The translations under genes and the position numbers were made by a program. From Hyphomicrobium_A sp041659545 (lineage in GTDB: Bacteria > Pseudomonadota > Alphaproteobacteria > Rhizobiales > Hyphomicrobiaceae): DNA of 5,588 nt. This document shows positions 1 through 5,588 of this stretch, piece by piece (positions within the stretch are counted from its first letter, which is position 1; every line of letters begins with the position of its first letter). Where the stretch lies: NCBI GenBank assembly GCA_041659545.1, contig JBAZYB010000258.1, positions 1 to 5,588 of the forward strand, in the 5' to 3' direction. Under the pieces are notes generated by a model that searched no databases, was not told the DNA's origin, and saw only the letters and a list, made by a program, of their open reading frames with translations.

Positions 1-468
1 ACCCCGGACATGGGCAGCTACCAATATGCCAAGAGCCTGAAGGCGGCGGATGAGAAGCTGATCGGAATGATCTCGCTGGAGACACTCGGCGCGTTCTCCG
101 ACAAAGCCGGCACGCAGAAGTATCCAGCTCCGTTCGATCTCATATTCCCCGACGTCGCCAACTTCGTCGCCTTCGTGGCGCTACCGGGTGGCCGCGCATT
201 CCTGCACGACATCGTGGGTAGATTCCGCCGTCACGCGCAGTTTCCGACCATCGGCGGCACGGCGCCGGACTTTGTCGACGGGATCGGTTGGTCAGATCAT
301 TGGTCGTTCTACATGTTCGGCTATCCGGGGATCATGATCACCGACACGGCGTTATTCCGCTACCCCGAGTACCACACGCCGTCAGACCTGCCGGACAAGG
401 TCAATTACGAGAAGCTCGCGCGTATCACGCTCGGTCTCGAGCAGGCACTGCGCGATAGCTTGCGTTGA
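1..468 (+). CDS. M28 family zinc peptidase, C-terminal part (5' end outside window)
   Basis: This is the C-terminal 155 residues of a probable zinc-dependent aminopeptidase or related M28 hydrolase. The frame is already open at base 1 (Thr-Pro-Asp before the first ATG at base 10), and the missing upstream part would carry the first His/Asp metal ligands and the catalytic Glu pair. The ATG at 10 is therefore not the real start. Visible M28 hallmarks are a GSYQYAK segment, then MISLETLG (bases 67-90), whose Glu at 79-81 sits where the family has an acidic zinc ligand. An SDHWSF segment (295-312), a GYPGIMITDT strand (319-348) and YHTPSD (370-387) follow; the His at 373-375 fits the last zinc ligand. 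The frame ends cleanly in TGA. The gene converges on anmK with a 40-base gap. The substrate cannot be told from this fragment, and neither can the presence of a signal peptide. Confidence 0.82.
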   Translation, partial: TPDMGSYQYAKSLKAADEKLIGMISLETLGAFSDKAGTQKYPAPFDLIFPDVANFVAFVALPGGRAFLHDIVGRFRRHAQFPTIGGTAPDFVDGIGWSDHWSFYMFGYPGIMITDTALFRYPEYHTPSDLPDKVNYEKLARITLGLEQALRDSLR

Positions 469-508
469 TCTTCCGCGGTGGCTACACGCTTCCGGATTGG
501 GTGCGGGC

Positions 509-1615
509 TCACCGAGGGGCAAGGAGAATGCCGCCGGTCATCGGCGCCGGCGCGCCCGTCGTTTCGGGAAAGGTGATCGGCAGCTTCAAAGCCGAGCGCA
601 CGGCGAGATAGGCCCAGGCCTCGGCCTCGATGAAATCGCCATCGAGCCCCAACGCCTCAGCCGGCACCACCGCGTTTGGCACATTGGCGGCGATCATACC
701 CATCAGCGTCTTGTTCTTGCGCCCGCCGCCGCACACGATCCACATATGCGGCTCCTCGGGCATGTGTTCGCGCGCCCGGCCGATCGCGGCCGCGGCGAAG
801 GCGGCGAGCGTTGCAGCGCCGTCTTCGAGCGATAGGCCAGCGACGGGATCGGGGCTGAAGTCATTGCGGTCGAGCGACTTGGGCGGAGGCCTGCCGAAAT
901 AGCTGTTGGTGAGCAGCATCTGCAGCGCGTCTTGATCGCAGCGACCGTGCGCGGCCAACGCGCCGTCGACATCGTGGGCGGCGCCAGTGCGGGCGAGAAC
1001 CCAATCATCGATCATCGCGTTGCCAGGGCCGGTGTCGAAGGCAAGCATGCGCCCGTCACGACCGATCCACGTGACGTTGGCAACCCCGCCGACATTGAGG
1101 AACACCACCGGCAGCTCGGGCATCGTGGCTGCCAGCGCCCGATGATAGGCCGGCACCAAGGGGGCCCCCTGCCCGCCCGCGGCGACGTCGGCAGCGCGCA
1201 AATCGAAAACGACATCGACACCGGTGCGCTCCGCCAGCAGCTGCCCGTTGCCGAGCTGCACAGTCAACTGGCGGCCAGTGTCGTGCAGCACCGTCTGGCC
1301 GTGATAGCCAATGAGGTCGAGCTGGCGCTTGTCGAGGCCATTGGTGCGCAGGAAGCGATCCACGGCAGCGGCGTTGAGCTCGGTCAGCTCGCGCTCCACC
1401 TCGGCCAGGCAACCGGGCCTTTCCCCGCGCTCGGCCAGACCCTTTGCCTCTATGAGCGCTGTACGCAGGCGAACCTTGATTTCAGCTGGATAGGGGAAAC
1501 TGGCGGCCGGGCCGTGGCGTAACTCGCGATCGCCGTCCGTATCGAGCAGGGCCACGTCGATGCCGTCCATCGACGTACCGCTCATCAGCCCGAGTGCGCG
1601 CTGTAACTTGCCCAT
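509..1615 (-). CDS. anmK: Anhydro-N-acetylmuramic acid kinase AnmK
   Basis: AnmK is a cytoplasmic enzyme of cell-wall recycling. It opens the 1,6-anhydro ring of anhydroMurNAc and phosphorylates it with ATP to MurNAc-6-phosphate, which MurQ normally handles next (no murQ in this window). From the chosen start the protein is 368 residues, the usual family length. It shows the N-terminal phosphate-binding motif GLMSGTSMDGID (residues 9-20), GYHGQT (about 103-108), QLGNGQLLAERTG (about 120-132), FLNVGGVAN (about 172-180), the AFDTGPGN motif (192-199) with Asp194 matching the known catalytic base, CGGGRKN (about 295-301) and a C-terminal TGAPAP/TGG segment (about 353-362). The ATG at 1615 is preferred because GGGAAGG lies 5 bases before it. 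An in-frame ATG at 1633 would add six residues (MHGKVL) but has a poorer ribosome site. It is divergent from tyrS and convergent with the M28 gene. No defects are seen. Confidence 0.95.
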   Translation of the reverse strand: MGKLQRALGLMSGTSMDGIDVALLDTDGDRELRHGPAASFPYPAEIKVRLRTALIEAKGLAERGERPGCLAEVERELTELNAAAVDRFLRTNGLDKRQLDLIGYHGQTVLHDTGRQLTVQLGNGQLLAERTGVDVVFDLRAADVAAGGQGAPLVPAYHRALAATMPELPVVFLNVGGVANVTWIGRDGRMLAFDTGPGNAMIDDWVLARTGAAHDVDGALAAHGRCDQDALQMLLTNSYFGRPPPKSLDRNDFSPDPVAGLSLEDGAATLAAFAAAAIGRAREHMPEEPHMWIVCGGGRKNKTLMGMIAANVPNAVVPAEALGLDGDFIEAEAWAYLAVRSALKLPITFPETTGAPAPMTGGILLAPR

Positions 1616-1620
1616 AAGCA

Positions 1621-1627
1621 CCTTCCC
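1621..1627 (-). promoter_or_regulatory. Ribosome binding site deciding the anmK start
   Basis: On the minus strand GGGAAGG is followed by TGCTT and then ATG at 1615, a good Shine-Dalgarno match at short but acceptable spacing. The upstream ATG at 1633 is preceded only by GGCGGAAC, a weaker site. The 1615 start also puts the GLMSGTS motif close to the N-terminus, as is usual for AnmK. Confidence 0.5.
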
Positions 1628-1666
1628 GTGCATGTTCCGCCCGCCGCCGCGAGGGGCCGGCAGACT

Positions 1667-1694
1667 GTGATAGCGAAGCGATGACCAATCTCAA
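1667..1694 (-). promoter_or_regulatory. Candidate sigma-70-type promoter for anmK
   Basis: Reading the minus strand, TTGAGA (1694-1689, five of six matches to TTGACA) is followed after 16 bases by TATCAC (1672-1667, four of six matches to TATAAT). Transcription would start near 1660, giving a leader of about 45 bases to the ATG at 1615. The -35 box lies inside the first codons of tyrS. The prediction rests on consensus matching by eye only. No comparable promoter was recognised for tyrS, whose promoter may lie within the anmK 5' end. Confidence 0.35.
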
Positions 1695-2934
1695 ATCCGA
1701 CTTTCTGAAGATTCTTACTGAACGTGGCTACATCCACCAATGTTCAGACTTGGCAGCTCTCGATGAACTGGCGGCCAAGCGCGAGGCAATCGCCTACGTC
1801 GGCTACGACTGCACGGCGGATTCGCTGCACGTCGGGCACCTGTTGTCGATCATGATGCTGCACTGGCTGCAGGAAACAGGCAACAAGCCCATCGCTCTCA
1901 TGGGTGGGGGTACGACGCGGGTGGGCGATCCCTCGGGGCGCGATGAAACGCGCCGGCTGCTCACTTACGATCAGATCGATGCCAACAAAGAATCGATCAA
2001 GTCGACATTCGGTAAGTTCATTCGCTTTGGTGGCGGCAAGACGGATGCCGTCATGGTCGACAACGCCGAGTGGCTGACGCGCCTCAACTACATCGAGATG
2101 CTGCGCGATGTCGGACGGCACTTCTCGATCAACCGCATGTTGACGATGGACTCGGTCAAGATGCGGCTCGAGCGCGAGCAGGAGCTGTCGTTCATCGAAT
2201 TCAACTACATGATCCTGCAGTCCTACGACTATGTCGAGCTGGCACGACGCTACGGCTGCAACCTGCAGATGGGCGGCTCGGACCAGTGGGGCAACATCGT
2301 CAACGGCATCGACCTGGGGCGGCGCATGGGCACGCACCAGCTCTATGCGCTGACGTGCCCGCTGCTGACTACATCGTCGGGCGCGAAGATGGGCAAGACC
2401 GCCGCGGGCGCCGTGTGGCTGAACGCGGACAGGCTGTCGCCCTACGATTACTGGCAGTTCTGGCGCAACACCGAGGACGGCGATGTCGAACGCTTCCTGA
2501 AGCTGTTCACGACACTGCCGATGACGGAGATCGCCAAACTTGCGGGGCTGCAGGGCGCTGAGATCAACGACGCGAAGAAGACGCTGGCCACGGAAGCGAC
2601 GGCGCTGATGCATGGCCGGGCCAACGCCGAGGCCGCCGCCGAAACGGCGCGCAAGACGTTCGAGCAGGGCGCCAGTGCAGAGGGCTTGCCGACATACGAA
2701 ATCGCCAGCGCCGAGCTTGCCGCGGGTCTTGGCGTGCTGACGGCGTTCGTCAACGCGGGGCTGGTCAAATCGAACGGGGAAGCGCGGCGGCAGATCCAGG
2801 GCGGCGGGCTGAAGGTGAACGATCAGCCGGTGGCGGATGAGAAGGCGCAACTGGGGCCGGGAGATATTGCAGCCGACGGTTCCATCAAGCTGTCGCTCGG
2901 CAGGAAGAAGCACGTGCTGCTGAAGCCGGTGTAG
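1681..2934 (+). CDS. tyrS: Tyrosine--tRNA ligase TyrS
   Basis: This cytoplasmic class I aminoacyl-tRNA synthetase activates tyrosine with ATP and charges tRNA-Tyr. The 417-residue product is complete and of normal bacterial length. The catalytic Rossmann domain carries the HIGH-type motif HVGH (50-53) and the KMSKS-type motif KMGKT (236-240). By correspondence with the Geobacillus enzyme, tyrosine-pocket residues include Tyr176, Gln180 and Asp183 in YMILQSYD, and Gln202 in SDQWGN; Tyr39 probably matches its Tyr34. An anticodon-binding helical region follows, and an S4-type RNA-binding domain occupies about 350-410 (GEARRQIQGGGLKVN). The ATG at 1681 gives the usual N-terminus for the family (SDFLKILTERGYIHQ), although no strong Shine-Dalgarno site precedes it: only GAAG 2 bases upstream, and a GAGGGG that is too distant. 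It is divergent from anmK and convergent with the AsmA-like gene. The leader is too short for a T-box. Confidence 0.98.
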   Translation: MTNLKSDFLKILTERGYIHQCSDLAALDELAAKREAIAYVGYDCTADSLHVGHLLSIMMLHWLQETGNKPIALMGGGTTRVGDPSGRDETRRLLTYDQIDANKESIKSTFGKFIRFGGGKTDAVMVDNAEWLTRLNYIEMLRDVGRHFSINRMLTMDSVKMRLEREQELSFIEFNYMILQSYDYVELARRYGCNLQMGGSDQWGNIVNGIDLGRRMGTHQLYALTCPLLTTSSGAKMGKTAAGAVWLNADRLSPYDYWQFWRNTEDGDVERFLKLFTTLPMTEIAKLAGLQGAEINDAKKTLATEATALMHGRANAEAAAETARKTFEQGASAEGLPTYEIASAELAAGLGVLTAFVNAGLVKSNGEARRQIQGGGLKVNDQPVADEKAQLGPGDIAADGSIKLSLGRKKHVLLKPV

Positions 2935-2948
2935 CGGGCTTTATTTTT
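2921..2948 (+). terminator. Intrinsic terminator overlapping the tyrS stop codon
   Basis: TGAAGCC (2921-2927) can pair with GGCTTTA (2937-2943), a 7-bp stem with one G-U pair, followed directly by five Ts (2944-2948). The loop (2928-2936) contains the tyrS stop codon TAG. The 5' arm is therefore made of the last sense codons. The stem is modest, but its position and the T-tract fit rho-independent termination of tyrS. Confidence 0.6.
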
Positions 2949-2959
2949 GGCGCTGGCGA

Positions 2960-2974
2960 CTCCGCTTCGCGGAG
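2960..2974. other. GC-rich hairpin in the tyrS/AsmA gap
   Basis: CTCCGC (2960-2965) pairs perfectly with GCGGAG (2969-2974) across a TTC loop. No T-tract follows on either strand, so it is not a canonical terminator. It may slow or protect transcript ends from the minus-strand gene, or belong to a dispersed intergenic repeat; neither can be told from this window. Confidence 0.4.
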
Positions 2975-3026
2975 CCGGCCCCTGGCACGGAAGTTGTACC
3001 CCCCTGCGGGAGCCGGCCGCCGGCGC
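2971..3026. repeat. Imperfect 18-bp direct repeat, 38-bp period
   Basis: The 10-mer GGAGCCGGCC occurs at 2971-2980 and again at 3009-3018. The similarity continues to 2988 and 3026, giving 15 identical positions of 18. Each copy overlaps one of the two hairpins in this gap. No other copy was noticed in the window. Confidence 0.5.
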
Positions 3027-3029
3027 AGG
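3003..3029. other. Second GC-rich hairpin next to the AsmA-like stop codon
   Basis: CCTGCG (3003-3008) pairs with CGCAGG (3024-3029), and inside it CCGG (3013-3016) can pair with CCGG (3020-3023), leaving a four-base bulge on one side. It lies 12 bases beyond the stop codon of the minus-strand gene, a natural place for a 3'-end structure, but no T-tract follows on either strand. Confidence 0.4.
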
Positions 3030-3040
3030 AACAGCGATTA

Positions 3041-5588
3041 CTAGCGCTTGCGGGTCGGCGGGGAGACGGTCTGCGAGGACCAGCCGTCGATAGTGTCGCC
3101 TCCCATCACCGTGCCCGGTGCGACAGTGGGCTCACCCACATCCGCCGGCGTGCCGATCGTGGTGCTGGAGGCACGCGTGCTCGGCTCTCCAGACGGCGGG
3201 TCGTCGTCTCGGCGCTGCACCTTGGGATCGAACGGCGTCATCTGGAAGATGTCGCGGAAGATGCCGGGGGCAAGCATCGACAGCGGATTGACGATCACCT
3301 GCGGCCTGTCCATCGAGCCCTGGATGGCGAACGTCATGCCCGAGATGCCCTCGCACTTGGGACCGGTGATGATCTGGCCGAAGAGCGGGATCTCGCACAA
3401 TGCGCTGCTCAAACCCTGCAACGGCACGTAGGTGCCGCCGAGATTCACGCGGCGCATTTTGTAATCGACTTTGCCGCGGATCGAGGCACCCAGCATCGGG
3501 CCGCGCAGCTGCGAGTCGCTCATCACGAACTGACCATAGCCAACCGAGAACGGCACCTTCATCAGCGTGAAATCAAACACCTCGCGCACCATGCGCTTGC
3601 GGGGACGACCGCTGCCGCCGTCGATTGCGGGGCGACCGTCATCGGCACCGCTGAAAACTTCCGAGACGACCGGGTCGCCCAGAATGCGGAAGTTCTCTAC
3701 CCACAAGGTTCCGGTCTTTTCGGCCGCGCCCTTGCCATCGAGATTGACCTCGAGGCGCACACGGCCGCCCTGGATGTTGGGATAGAAGTCGATCAGCTTG
3801 AAAGCTTGGCCGGCATCCGTCGAATCGGCGAGGAGCTTGCGCGGCTGGCCGGGATCCTGGCGCAGCACCACGGCAATCGGCTGGCCGCCGTCAATCGTAC
3901 CGCGCACGTCGAGGGCCGTCAGCTTGTCGCCACGCTTCTGCAGCTTCATCTTGATGCCGCGAACGGATACTTCGCGGTGGCCGATGACCGTGCCGATCTC
4001 TGCATCGACGTCGATACCTTCGCGCGGATTCTTCGGCTTGGGCTGCGGCTTCTCGGTGAGCTGCCCGAGAGAAAACAGCGAGCGGAAGAAGTCTCGCCCG
4101 TCGAAGGTCGTGCCGCGGACCTTCACTTTCCAGACGTCGTCGTTGCCGAGGCGCCCCTGCAGCTCCATGCGCGTCACGACGTTGAGCGAGAAATCAGGGA
4201 AGCTGAACTCGCGCATGCGATTGTCGGCGCCAACGGAGACTTTGCCCTCAATGGCGATGTCGTCGCCGGCAACCTTGAAATTCTGCAGCTCCGTGCCGCC
4301 GTTCTTGCCGCTGACGATATCGCACTGGAGAGCTGCCGAGCGTCCAGGCGGCTTGCGCCAGCCTACGGCCTCAAACACGAGATCGGCGTTGGTCAGATCG
4401 CCATGCAGGCGGATGACCGGCTGGTCGCCCGCGTCGCGCCCGACCGTCAGCTCGATCGGCACTACACCCTGAACGATATGATTGACGTCGAGGCCGAGTT
4501 GGCTGCGATCGGTATTATCTAGAGTTGCCGTCAGGCGCAGCGGCGGTTGCTTGTCCATCGGCGCGTCGAAAATGCGCTGCCAATTCAATTTTGCCAGTAC
4601 GCCATTGATGAGCATCTGGCCGTTGGCGCCGGCCGCCTTTTCGGTGATGTCGACGTCGATGCTGGCGCCCTGAACCTGATAGGCGCTGAGCAATTGCTTA
4701 ACGCGTCCGTCCGTGAGGCGTGCCTTGCCATCGATCTTGACGGCGCCGTCGGGCAAGTCGGCTAGAAGCGGCATGCCGATCTTGAACTTCGCGTCGACCT
4801 TGCCTTCGATACCTTCGCGCGGCAGGCCGGTCTCCTCAAGGAACGCCGGGCGCGACCGACCGATCAGCTCCATCACCGCACCGAGAGACGCTTGCGAGGA
4901 GAAGACGACCTCACCGGTCGGCACCTCGTTCATAATGTCGACGGCGGTAAAGCGCCCTGCCTCCAAGGGGAGCTGGCGGTCCGGTGCAAGGACGATCCCC
5001 GCCTCGGGAATGACGACTTCGAGCGCGTCGTTCTCTATGCGCACGGTTGCGTGCGGCGCCACGATGGGCGGCAGGGCATCGATGACGCGCGTTTCTATAT
5101 CGGCGACATCGAGCAGCAGAGAGAGCTGGTGCTCCTGCGCACCCATGCTCAGGCCGGGCGCCGCGTTGTCGCCGCTGAGGAAGCGGAACTTGCCGCCAAG
5201 GACCGAAGCGGCGTCAACGCGCTCACCGACCCATTCGCGGGCGCCGGGCGCTATCGCCTTTGGCCACAAGGCTTTCACCGTATTGAGCGACATGGGGCTG
5301 AAGGTACCCTCGATGTGCGTACTGGCAGGCTCGGCGCCGGCCACTAGGCTGCCGGTCAGGGAGATATCGGCACCGCCAGCGCGCAGCCGGAACTCCGCCA
5401 GTTCCACCGCGCCGCGATGGGGGAGAATTCGTCCGCTGGCACGCCATTCCTCCAGCGCCACCGGCGGAACCTTGAATTCCTCGGCTGCGAACGAACCCTC
5501 GCCTGCGTGCAGCTGGTAGTTCCAGACGGCATGCTCGGCGTTGGGGTCTTCGACACCTGCAACGCCGGAGATGGTGACGCGGCTGCCG
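3041..5588 (-). CDS. AsmA/YhdP-like (DUF3971-type) envelope protein, N-terminus outside window
   Basis: A large protein with 848 visible residues whose frame stays open to the right edge. The in-frame GTG at 5461 is probably an internal valine, because 42 sensible residues precede it (for example ISGVAGVEDP and YQLHAGEGSF). The sequence is a long run of alternating hydrophobic/polar beta strands with repeated 'IDGKARLTDG' and 'VKVRGTTFDG' style segments, as in AsmA-like proteins. The last third (about 3240-3790) matches the AsmA-like C-terminal region: FSVGYGQFVMSDSQLRGP, GKVDYKMRRVNLGGTYVP, IPLFGQIITG, then VNPLSMLAPGIFRDIF. E. coli members YhdP, TamB and YdbH are implicated in phospholipid transfer between inner and outer membranes and are anchored in the inner membrane by an N-terminal segment. 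That segment is not visible here, so location is inferred. The final 55 or so residues form a Ser/Thr/Pro-rich tail ending in PPTRKR. The frame shows no break. The gene converges on tyrS; the exact subfamily is uncertain. Confidence 0.85.
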   Translation of the reverse strand, partial: GSRVTISGVAGVEDPNAEHAVWNYQLHAGEGSFAAEEFKVPPVALEEWRASGRILPHRGAVELAEFRLRAGGADISLTGSLVAGAEPASTHIEGTFSPMSLNTVKALWPKAIAPGAREWVGERVDAASVLGGKFRFLSGDNAAPGLSMGAQEHQLSLLLDVADIETRVIDALPPIVAPHATVRIENDALEVVIPEAGIVLAPDRQLPLEAGRFTAVDIMNEVPTGEVVFSSQASLGAVMELIGRSRPAFLEETGLPREGIEGKVDAKFKIGMPLLADLPDGAVKIDGKARLTDGRVKQLLSAYQVQGASIDVDITEKAAGANGQMLINGVLAKLNWQRIFDAPMDKQPPLRLTATLDNTDRSQLGLDVNHIVQGVVPIELTVGRDAGDQPVIRLHGDLTNADLVFEAVGWRKPPGRSAALQCDIVSGKNGGTELQNFKVAGDDIAIEGKVSVGADNRMREFSFPDFSLNVVTRMELQGRLGNDDVWKVKVRGTTFDGRDFFRSLFSLGQLTEKPQPKPKNPREGIDVDAEIGTVIGHREVSVRGIKMKLQKRGDKLTALDVRGTIDGGQPIAVVLRQDPGQPRKLLADSTDAGQAFKLIDFYPNIQGGRVRLEVNLDGKGAAEKTGTLWVENFRILGDPVVSEVFSGADDGRPAIDGGSGRPRKRMVREVFDFTLMKVPFSVGYGQFVMSDSQLRGPMLGASIRGKVDYKMRRVNLGGTYVPLQGLSSALCEIPLFGQIITGPKCEGISGMTFAIQGSMDRPQVIVNPLSMLAPGIFRDIFQMTPFDPKVQRRDDDPPSGEPSTRASSTTIGTPADVGEPTVAPGTVMGGDTIDGWSSQTVSPPTRKR

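Noticed and set aside
469..508. Possible terminator between the M28 gene and anmK
   Set aside because: Only a 3-bp GTG/CAC pairing and a CCGCGG palindrome are present, with no T-tract on either strand.
497..1522. Plus-strand open frames (497-835 and 932-1522) opposite anmK
   Set aside because: Both are in the codon-aligned antisense register of anmK and have no recognisable motif; they are shadows of a GC-rich gene.
1608..1636. TTGCCC-17-CATGTT as a tyrS promoter
   Set aside because: The match is only four of six and three of six, too weak to distinguish from chance in this sequence.
1616..1680. T-box or attenuator leader for tyrS
   Set aside because: The gap is only 65 bases, has no T-box sequence and no terminator-antiterminator pair. 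T-box control is also mainly a Gram-positive trait.
1744..2913. A 389-codon open frame on the minus strand opposite tyrS
   Set aside because: It lies in the codon-aligned antisense register, where only TTA, CTA or TCA codons in tyrS would create stops, and these are rare in GC-rich genes. Its translation is Arg/Gln/Leu-rich with no recognisable domain, while tyrS is unmistakable.
3798..5519. Plus-strand open frames of 150-270 codons opposite the AsmA-like gene
   Set aside because: They overlap a continuous 848-residue frame with family features. The frame at 3806-4522 is again in the codon-aligned antisense register. Their products are Arg/Ser/Ala-rich and featureless.
1..5588. Mobile elements, tRNA or rRNA genes, CRISPR arrays, phage or defence genes
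   Set aside because: Nothing in the window resembles any of these, and about 96 percent is covered by four ordinary protein genes.

Overview
This 5.6 kb window is an ordinary, GC-rich, densely coded chromosomal segment. It holds four protein genes and no sign of a mobile element, CRISPR array, RNA gene or phage. Codon use is GC-rich throughout. The tyrosyl-tRNA synthetase is of the roughly 417-residue proteobacterial type, and it sits divergently beside anmK with an AsmA/YhdP-type gene on its other side. This fits an alphaproteobacterium, probably of the order Hyphomicrobiales (Rhizobiales). That assignment is inference from gene order and protein resemblance, not from a marker gene.

Layout from left to right: (1) 1-468, plus strand, the C-terminal part of an M28-type zinc aminopeptidase, cut by the left edge. 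(2) 469-508, a 40-base convergent gap with no convincing terminator. (3) 509-1615, minus strand, complete anmK (anhydro-N-acetylmuramic acid kinase). (4) 1616-1680, a 65-base divergent gap; a candidate anmK promoter spans it and the first codons of tyrS. (5) 1681-2934, plus strand, complete tyrS, with an intrinsic terminator folded around its stop codon. (6) 2935-3040, a convergent gap holding the terminator's T-tract, two further GC-rich hairpins and an imperfect 18-bp direct repeat. (7) 3041 to the right edge, minus strand, a large AsmA/YhdP-like envelope protein. Its frame is still open at base 5588, so its N-terminus lies outside.

Functionally, tyrS is a housekeeping translation gene. AnmK belongs to peptidoglycan recycling: it phosphorylates anhydroMurNAc released from cell-wall turnover. 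The AsmA/YhdP-like protein belongs to a family linked to lipid transfer between the inner and outer membranes. The M28 peptidase is probably a hydrolase of peptides or small peptide conjugates. Each gene points away from or towards its neighbour, so no two share an operon here, and the shared envelope theme is at most a neighbourhood tendency.

I found no undescribed system. The points most worth checking are small: the terminator built around the tyrS stop codon, the duplicated GC-rich element in the tyrS/AsmA gap, the anmK promoter apparently lying inside tyrS, and the start assignments of anmK and the AsmA-like gene.
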